Origin: Falciphora oryzae
Taxonomy: Eukaryota; Ascomycota; Sordariomycetes; Magnaporthales; Magnaporthaceae
Length of the DNA stretch: 64,000 bases
Reading direction: 5' to 3'
Assembly: GCA_000733355.1 (NCBI GenBank)
Contig: JNVV01000024.1
Coordinates: forward strand, 327,865-391,864
Position numbers and translations under genes: made by a program. Below the pieces are notes generated by a model, which worked only from the letters and a program-made list of their open reading frames with translations, was not told the origin of the DNA and ran no database searches. Below, one piece after another: positions 57,586 through 64,000 of this stretch; position 1 is the stretch's first letter, and each line of letters starts with the position of its first letter.

Positions 57586-58330
57586 CTATTTAGGTTTAGG
57601 GTATTCGAAAGGTGCTAGCTGCTTTTCGGATTTTTGCACGGTAGGTTCCTTTGCTTTATGGTAGGGTTTAACCGCCGTGCTTTTAAAGGTTACGTTGCCG
57701 TTAACCATTTTTACCGTAACTAACGTGTTTGTTATAAATAGGACTTTATAAGGGCTTTGCCACCCGTCCTTTTCTCGGAACATTAAAACCTCGCTTTTTA
57801 AAGCTAAGGAGCTTGGAAGCATTTATTCTATGTTCGGCCCGTTGCGTGCAGCTAATGCTTCCTACACCCGTCGCTTATCGTATATGGTCCGGATCTTTGC
57901 TATGGCTTTCCTGATTGCAGCGGCTTTTTGCACCTGGGTTTGTAAAGGTGGCGAGTTGTTATTTATCCGGGGCATTGCTTTAAAAACGAGCAGTGTAGGG
58001 ACAAATCCGTTAGGGCCGGCCGTGTCGTTCACGGCTTTTATTGCTTTTTGAAGCACTAATTTGAGGTGCATGTTTAGGCATTCGTGTCGGATAATATCAA
58101 AGGCCCGGCGTAAAAGGGCGTGATATCTTTCAACTTTGCCGATTAACTAGTGCGTTTCGATTAAGACCTGCTTATAGGTGATTTTAAAAAGCTTTGTTTC
58201 CGCTTGAAATTCGCTCGCGGCGAAATTGGTACCGGCATCGTGGGAAATTACGTTTGGGGGCCTTAGGTAAACGTCGATCTAGCACCGTTTAAAGGCTTTT
58301 TACGTTTTTTTTGCTAATATGTTTTTAAAA
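57586..58330 (-). pseudogene. Copia integrase, core and C-terminal part
   Basis: Reads IDVYLRPPNVISHDAGTNFA (second catalytic Asp), then GKVERYHALLRRA with the catalytic Glu, then AVNDTAGPNGFVPTLLVF and GWQSPYKVLF...FKSTAVKPYH. Only a few stops in this part. Confidence 0.85.
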
Positions 58331-59289
58331 AGCGTTGCAATATTAAAAGCTATATTCGCATCGATTATATAAAAAATCGGTTTGTAATCGATGTAAAACA
58401 CGTTTATAATGATTTCGTAGTTAAAGTCGATATCGTTTTAAAGTTTAAATCGAAATCGTTATGGTACAGGGCTTTTTTTTTTAATAAAAATGGCATATTC
58501 GATTAATTATTGCGAAAGCGTCGCGATCAGCTTCGTGCTTTATACGCTTTAAAACGTTCCAAAATCTATTAACAAATAGGTGCCCAAAGCGTTTATACAC
58601 ACGCTTTAGCTTAGCTTCCGTAAAGAAAACTGCTCCCGCGATCTCTGTTTCCGTTATGAAACTAACTGCCGCGGTGACGTGGGTGACGTCGTTAAAAAAG
58701 AACTAAGGGTGGCCGTGCCTTTTTATAATTGGAACGCGCGTACCGTCGTCTTTTATAAGCTCGTTGCGCGTATTGTTAAAGTAAACGTGCAATGCATCCA
58801 TATTTGCAAGGTACAGCAGGAAAAGGGTTAGGGTTAAAACCACGGAAAACGTGATCTGGCCGATCGGGGTCGGAATAGTGATCTTTCCGATGCTGGAAAC
58901 GATTTTTCCTAATCTAAAGATTACGTGTTTTGTGTGCCCGTTTGTATTAATAATAAAATCGGGCTTATAGCGTTAAAGTGCGTGGATTTAATCCTTTCCG
59001 GCCGTGGAGGTTTTCGCTACACCTATATCCGGAAGGATCCTTTGCTATTACTAAATGCTTTGGATTTTGTATTGGACCAATACCTAATCCGCAAAAACAT
59101 AAGGATAAGGTTTGTTAAATTCCGAAACTTATTGCGTATGAAGGAGGTAGGTAAAGGCTTTTTTAATAAGGTACGAAGCTGTAGCAAGGGTTATAAAGTA
59201 GCTGCTTTCATAATCTTCCTTGTGGTTTATATTTTAATCGTTAGAATTAAAAGATAGCTATTCCTCCTCGTCGGTGCTTTCGGGCTCCA

Positions 59290-60300
59290 TTAATACGAAG
59301 AATTAGGTGTACTTTTTGCGTGGTTTGTTTTCCGCCTCTTTTTGTGCTTTCCACCGCTCCTTAGCTCGTTGTTGTTTCCGAAAGGGGTGGCGTGTCGATC
59401 TATAATCCGGCTTTTTGTAAATCTAGCATCCGCGTAGGTACCGGAATGATTAGGGTTTTGGTTGAAACGTTTTTGGCTGGTACGATCGGTTTCGGCTTCC
59501 GTTATCCCTTTTATAATTTTTGCGATTATTAAACTTCCGTTCCACGTAATAGGTGCTAGGGACACGTGCGTTTTTTTCCACCTGCAAAATGCTTTTTAGT
59601 TGGGAAAATAAGCCTTTAAAAGTCCGGTTGGGGTTTATAAGGACGGTTTTAAGCTCCGGCACGCCTTGGATTGCCCGTAAAGTGCTCGCGATAAGCTAGT
59701 TCTCGTTTTAATAAAACGGGCCGAAAGCGCGTTGGCATATTTGCAACTTATTTAAAAGGATTTGCAAAACTTCCATATTAAATTTGTTAAAGTTAGCGAT
59801 TTTTAAACGGATTGTTTAAAAAGTAATTAAGCTTTAATCCGTATAGTACAGTGATCGGTTAATTTTAATGTTAAAATGCATTTTAAAAATTATATAAATC
59901 TTTCGAAAGGTAGGTCCATACCCGATATATCGGGTATACCACTGTTTAGCGTTGCTTTAAAATACTAAAAGGAAAATCGCATGGAGCTGTGAAAGGGGGA
60001 TTTCGAAAATTTCGCATGTGGTTATAAAAAACAAAATTTTATCGTTTAAAATGTCGTATGGATCACCGGAATAGCTGTATTTTTTATCCCAAGCGCTTTG
60101 GAATGCCTTTATTAAACTCCTATCGACGACGGCGTTAGGCACCTCCTTAAAGGGGAGTTACCTGTATAGGGATTTCGCAAGCGCTGGGGTTTCGTATCGA
60201 GGGCGTAATGGTGTTACAGTTTGTATTTTATCAATCGGCGGAATGGTTTTTCCGCGATCTTTTCGTTGTATGTACTGGTTAAAGTAAAATCTTAATGTAG
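59290..60300 (-). pseudogene. Copia gag with RIP-damaged zinc knuckle
   Basis: At 59387-59428 the minus strand reads C-stop-I-Y-K-K-P-D-Y-R-S-T-R-H, a zinc knuckle (CX2CX4-5H pattern) with two Cys turned to Tyr. Upstream is a basic Asn/Arg-rich stretch (FNNRKNYKRDNGSRNRS). Gag-like reading continues to about 60.3 kb. Confidence 0.7.
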
Positions 60301-60607
60301 TAATAGGTTTAAAGATCGGTAAAATTGGGGATTAGTTATCCGGGTGTACTTATGGAACTGTAAATCGGCCGATTAAAAGTGCCCGGGGAAATGCCGGTTA
60401 ATCGATAGTGGTTACTTGGGGGATTTTAAATTAGCTGGGCGGGGGAATCCGTAAAGCTAGAAAAAGGGTGGTTAGGGGATCGATGCGCTTTTTAGTACGG
60501 TGGTTTTTAAAGGGGGAAATAAAGGTCGTGCTTATAAAAAAGGTTAGGGAGGATATTCGGAAGCGTAACGGATTTTTAGGTCGCTGGCTTAGTAATCCCT
60601 AGGTTTT

Positions 60608-61109
60608 TGTAACAGACTGTGGCCCCCTAAGGGAAAGGGTCACGCTTGTAGGGAAAGGGGATTTTAGAGGTTTAGCGGTTTATTAGTGCGAGGCTTAACA
60701 AGTGTATAATGATGAGAAACAAAAACGATTGCTTGCCTTCCAAACCCCTTTTATAGGAGGTCCTTCGGGCCCTTTTTATACACAGTCCTTCGGCTGCCGT
60801 CGGCCTGCCGTCGGCATGCCTTCTTCCCCGCGGCGCCCGTACGGGTCTGGATATGCTCCGTCCCAAATCAACGCTTCGGGGTTTAAATATGTCATATAGG
60901 GATCCCTCTATACCAGCGTGTCACAACCCCTTGGATCTAACTCTCCTAAAACAGCACGTCGCATGCGCCACCTTATTAGCTGGCGGATATCGTGCTCGCG
61001 GTTGCGTTGGGTTGGCGGGTGCTAATCGCCAAAGCCGTTAGCGGGCGAGGACGTAAGCGTAGCTGGTTGATATCGCGCCCGCGGGCGCGTTAGGTCGGCG
61101 GGTGTTACA
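60608..61109 (-). repeat. 3' LTR of the second chromovirus
   Basis: 502 bp, begins TGTAACA and ends TGTTACA on the plus strand (perfect 7-bp inverted ends). Contains an imperfect 60-bp direct repeat of cgccggcgggtgtta-type wording (about 60970-61025 and 61040-61105). Confidence 0.8.
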
Positions 61110-61429
61110 ACTATCCCCCCTTTAAAAAGGCTGTCCTCGGCCTCCAACCTTCTCCTCCTTTTTCCTAATGCAACGACAAATCTTCGTGGACTCGCAAGGG
61201 CGTTGACCGTCTTTTCTTTCGCTTAGGGGTGGGCGCTAATTTCCAATAAAACCTTTGGAAAAGGATAACCAACTTAGCGATCCTTAGGGGCCTTTTCCTT
61301 CACTGCTTGGCTCTACGTCCTAAAGCTTACGGATCCCTTAGTCCCTTCGGTTCCGGGCCCTTTAAAAGGCTCGTACTTTTACAAGGGTGCTTTAAAGGTG
61401 CTCCTCCAGCTCCTAAGTGTTATACTTTG

Positions 61430-61510
61430 CCGGCCAATCCTTTCATTTAACCAGGTAGTACTTTTTGCCTTTAATGTGGCCCTCGTCTCGCACTTCTTCG
61501 ATTTCCCATT
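61430..61510 (-). pseudogene. Chromodomain of the second chromovirus
   Basis: Minus-strand reading EEWEIEEVRDEGHIKGKKYY, LVK-stop-KDWPAKYNT-stop-ELEEH. The two stops stand at the conserved Trp positions (TGG to TGA and TAG). Confidence 0.85.
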
Positions 61511-61514
61511 CTTC

Positions 61515-62620
61515 TTGGTCGTCCTCGTACTTTGGCATAAATAGCGGCACCTCGTTTCTTTGCTTTTTGGTAATATACCGTTCGAGGTACTGCATAGGGA
61601 AAACGTTGTGCAAACGGCGGTGGTATTCGGGAAGTGCTAATCGGTAAGCCTGCTAACCGATACGTTCGGTAATCCGAAAAGGGCCGATCTATTTGGGTGC
61701 TAACTTTTTATTTTTTAACCGCAGATTTTTCGTGGATAACTTTACCAAATCTTTAATTGCGAATTGCATAAGGGTGTAGTTCCTATTGTAATATTTAACT
61801 AACCGCTCCTATATTTGCAGTAACGTTTCTTTTAGCTCCTTACGCAATGCGTAAAGTCGTTCGATGCGGTTTTTCGCTGCGGGTACCCTCCTTTTAAGGA
61901 TATCGTCCGCGATATCAATCCGCATTTCGCAATCCGATCCGTATAAAAAGTAAAAAGGCGAGTGCTTTATGGTAAAATTCCGGCTGTTGTTATAAGCGTA
62001 CGCTACTAACGGTAACAATAATGCCTAGGAATTTTCCGAACCGGCGTAGTAACTGCGAAAGTAATCCTCGATCATACGATATAGGACTTCCGTTTATCCG
62101 TCCGTTTAAAGATGGTAGGCGGTCGATATACGTCTTTTAATAATTTGGTGCTTGCACACCTCCTCCTAAAAGGCACTGGTAATACGGCTATCCCGGTCGC
62201 TAACGATACTTTTGGAAGTGCCGAACACGCATTCGATACGTTCGAAAAACAGCTTTGCGAATTGCCCAACGCTTATATTAGCTCGTATAGGTATAAAAAC
62301 CACGTATTTGGTTAACCGGCACACAATGACGAAAATCGCGTTAAAAATTTAACCGTTCGCCGTCCTGCTTTTAGGTAAGCCGGTTACCCAATCCAAAAAA
62401 ATTTCTTTTATAAGCTGCCCGTCCTTTAGCGGCGGTAGGGGTTTAAGTTTGCCGTAAAGCTTATAGCGATAAATCGCTTTTTTTTAGTACTAAAGGCACG
62501 ATGCTACGTATGTAGTAACATCCCCTTTAACCCCATCCTACTAAAAAAAGCGCTAAATTAAATCTAAAATTTTAGCTACGCCCTAATAACTAGCTCCCGG
62601 GAAATTGTAAAACTGTTTTA
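61515..62620 (-). pseudogene. Integrase of the second chromovirus
   Basis: Reads EIFLDWVTGLPKS (first Asp), SIVSDRDSRITSAF (second Asp), IEDYFRSYYAGSEN with catalytic Glu, then LVAYAYNNSRNFTIKHSPFY. Several stops, mostly at expected Trp/Gln codons. Confidence 0.88.
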
Positions 62621-62843
62621 AGATTTCGGTTTTTAAAACTTCGTTTGCAAAAACGTGGACCTAGCTTCCCCGGAAAATTAACTCGTTACCGTTAGTTAGG
62701 TGGAAATACGATACTCCTCGCTACCGAAACGTCGTTTTAATATCTCGGTACGGTACGGTATATTTCACGTCAGGTATTAGCAAACGGGGCTTTTTAACTT
62801 CTGTTAGCCTTTTAAGCAAATTTATACTCGCCGGATCCCGCTT

Positions 62844-63260
62844 TTATACGTCCCCAATCCATTTTCTTAGCGGCGTTAGGATCTCCTCAAAGGAATCCGC
62901 TCGTACGCTGCTCTCAAGCCAATCCAAGGCGGTACGTGCCTCCTGGCGAGTGATAGATTGCACCTGCAGGGCATGGATAACCCTTAAAGCGTTTGGATCG
63001 TCGGCTAACGTAAGTTGTGCCAAACGCACGCTATCCCGCTCGCTTCGCCGGTTAGAAACCAAATTTCCGGGGGATCGCTCGTTAGGTGCGCTCTTTGCGC
63101 TCACTAACTGGGGAAGCTTATTAGGCGTCACTCCCTCGGCAGTATCCTCTGCTACGTGCGGCTCATAATCCGACACGTCTTGTTTCCGACTTATCTTATT
63201 AAATAACGTCGGCAGAAGCTTTTCGATAAAAGTCTCCTGTCCTTCCTCCCGACCGTCCAT
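62844..63260 (-). pseudogene. RNase H-integrase linker of the second chromovirus
   Basis: 138 open codons, hydrophilic (MDGREEGQETFIEKLLPTLF...). It follows the usual RNase H end wording (LNPADAPFR-stop-PDY). No repeats, in contrast to the same place in the first chromovirus. Confidence 0.6.
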
Positions 63261-63279
63261 ATAATCCGGTTAGCGAAAC

Positions 63280-64000
63280 GGAGCATCGGCCGGGTTTAAG
63301 GACCCTGGCCGGTATTTGATTTCGAAATCGTACGGGGCCAACTGTAACAGCCATCGGGCCTGCCATCCGTTCAAACGCTCCTGCTTTATAAAAGCCTTTA
63401 GGTTTTTATAATTCGAAAACACCTCCGTAGTTTGCGCCCCTTTAAGGTAATGTCGCTAATGGCGAAAACTTCCCATTATTGCGAAAAGTTCCTTATCGTA
63501 CGTAAAGTACCGGATTTTAACTCCTTTAAACTTTTAGGACCAGTAAGCTATAAAGTGCCACTAACCGTCGTGCTTTTGTAACAAAATGCCTGCTATAGCA
63601 AAATCGGAAGCATCCGTTTCCATCCGTAAAAGCAAAAGCGGGTCGTAGTGCCGTAGCATTGGTGCAATAGTAAAAGCGTTAATTAGGTCCTCGAACGCCT
63701 GCTGCTAGGGTTCCTGCCAATAGTGGCCTATCTGGCCTGGCTTGCGTCCGTTTTTCATCCCGTACAAAAGGTCGTGCAAAGGCTTCGCTATGCGGGAAAA
63801 GCCGTAAATAAACCGTCGGTAAAAGTTGCAAAACCCGACGAAAACTTGGATATCCCTATACGTACGAGGTAGGTGGTCGATCCATTCGCGGACGACCTGG
63901 ATTCGCGCGGGATCCATTTTAAACCCTTCGGTATTTACGATAAAACCTAAAAACTTAAGTTTTTGCTAAAAAAAGGTGCATTTTTTCGGGTTGGCATAAA
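63280..64000 (-). pseudogene. Reverse transcriptase thumb and RNase H of the second chromovirus
   Basis: Reads MDPARIQVVREWIDHLPRTY, then DIQVFVGFCNFYRRFIYGFS and RIAKPLHDLL, the connection region of gypsy RT, followed by RNase H reading. The active site of RT lies beyond the window edge. Confidence 0.88.

Larger units (their letters stand above)
54146..60607 (-). mobile_element. Ty1/copia retrotransposon, RIP-mutated, 3' LTR present, 5' end interrupted
   Basis: Minus-strand element. Its 3' LTR is 54146-54721 (TGTTAC...GTAACA). Going upstream on the minus strand: RNase H (56.0-56.2 kb), reverse transcriptase (56.6-57 kb), integrase (57.6-58.9 kb) and gag with zinc knuckle (59.3-60.3 kb). The IN-before-RT order defines copia. 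Stops and Asp-to-Asn or Cys-to-Tyr changes are frequent. At 60608 the LTR of a chromovirus begins before any copia 5' LTR is met, so the copia 5' end should lie right of the window. Confidence 0.88.
60608..64000 (-). mobile_element. Second Ty3/gypsy chromovirus, partial (runs out of window), lighter RIP
   Basis: Minus-strand element. 3' LTR 60608-61109, polypurine tract next to it (aaaggggggatagt on the minus strand, the same as in the first chromovirus), then chromodomain, integrase, linker and RNase H, with RT reaching the window edge. Stops are fewer than in the first element and the integrase core keeps its catalytic residues, but Trp codons of the chromodomain are stops, so it is not functional as seen. 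Confidence 0.88.

Overview
The window looks like nuclear DNA of a filamentous ascomycete (Pezizomycotina, probably Sordariomycetes). Genes are GC-rich, with introns of about 60-110 bp that start GTAAGT-like, carry a CTAAC-type branch site and end CAG/TAG. There are heterokaryon-incompatibility (HET) type genes. The repeats are AT-rich and full of TAA/TAG codons and Cys-to-Tyr, Asp-to-Asn and Trp-to-stop changes, the signature of repeat-induced point mutation (RIP). No tRNA, rRNA or CRISPR array was seen. One run of Ns (14031-14275) marks an assembly gap.

Layout, left arm (1-14.9 kb): the 3' part of a highly reducing polyketide synthase (82-6812, +), a convergent major facilitator transporter (8424-10291, -), a low-complexity CCCAAA/GGGTTT repeat block (about 11.2-11.7 kb), and a decayed HET-like locus running into the gap.

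First transposon zone (15.5-26.5 kb): an ankyrin-type gene is split by one complete, RIP-mutated Ty3/gypsy chromovirus (16745-25682) with 276-bp LTRs and a TTCCG target duplication. RIP-like stops also lie in the flanking ankyrin sequence.

Central gene island (27.4-40 kb): a small membrane protein of EXPERA-like layout; an Argonaute gene with several apparent frame breaks but an intact PIWI core; a secreted GH55 beta-1,3-glucanase fused to a PLC-like phosphodiesterase domain; and an unrecognised minus-strand gene.

Right part (40.3-64 kb): a HET gene cut at a TA by a pogo-like DNA transposon (41266-43418). The two halves are in frame with each other and otherwise undamaged. Next come a decayed repeat-protein gene with a signal peptide (45.5-46.2 kb), a Tourist-like MITE with TAA duplications (46765-47445), an unrecognised conserved-looking minus-strand gene with a diverged partial duplicate, and an FHA-domain gene. 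The FHA gene is cut by a second pogo copy, which is broken by a Ty1/copia element (from 54146, minus orientation), which in turn appears to be entered by a second chromovirus (from 60608, minus orientation) that leaves the window.

The theme is host genes (ankyrin, HET, FHA-type) opened by mobile elements, with RIP acting on the repeats. The observations most worth a second look are the HET allele held open by an immobile transposon, the GH55-PLC fusion, the dibasic-flanked repeat protein, and the long in-frame minisatellite inside the chromovirus polyprotein.
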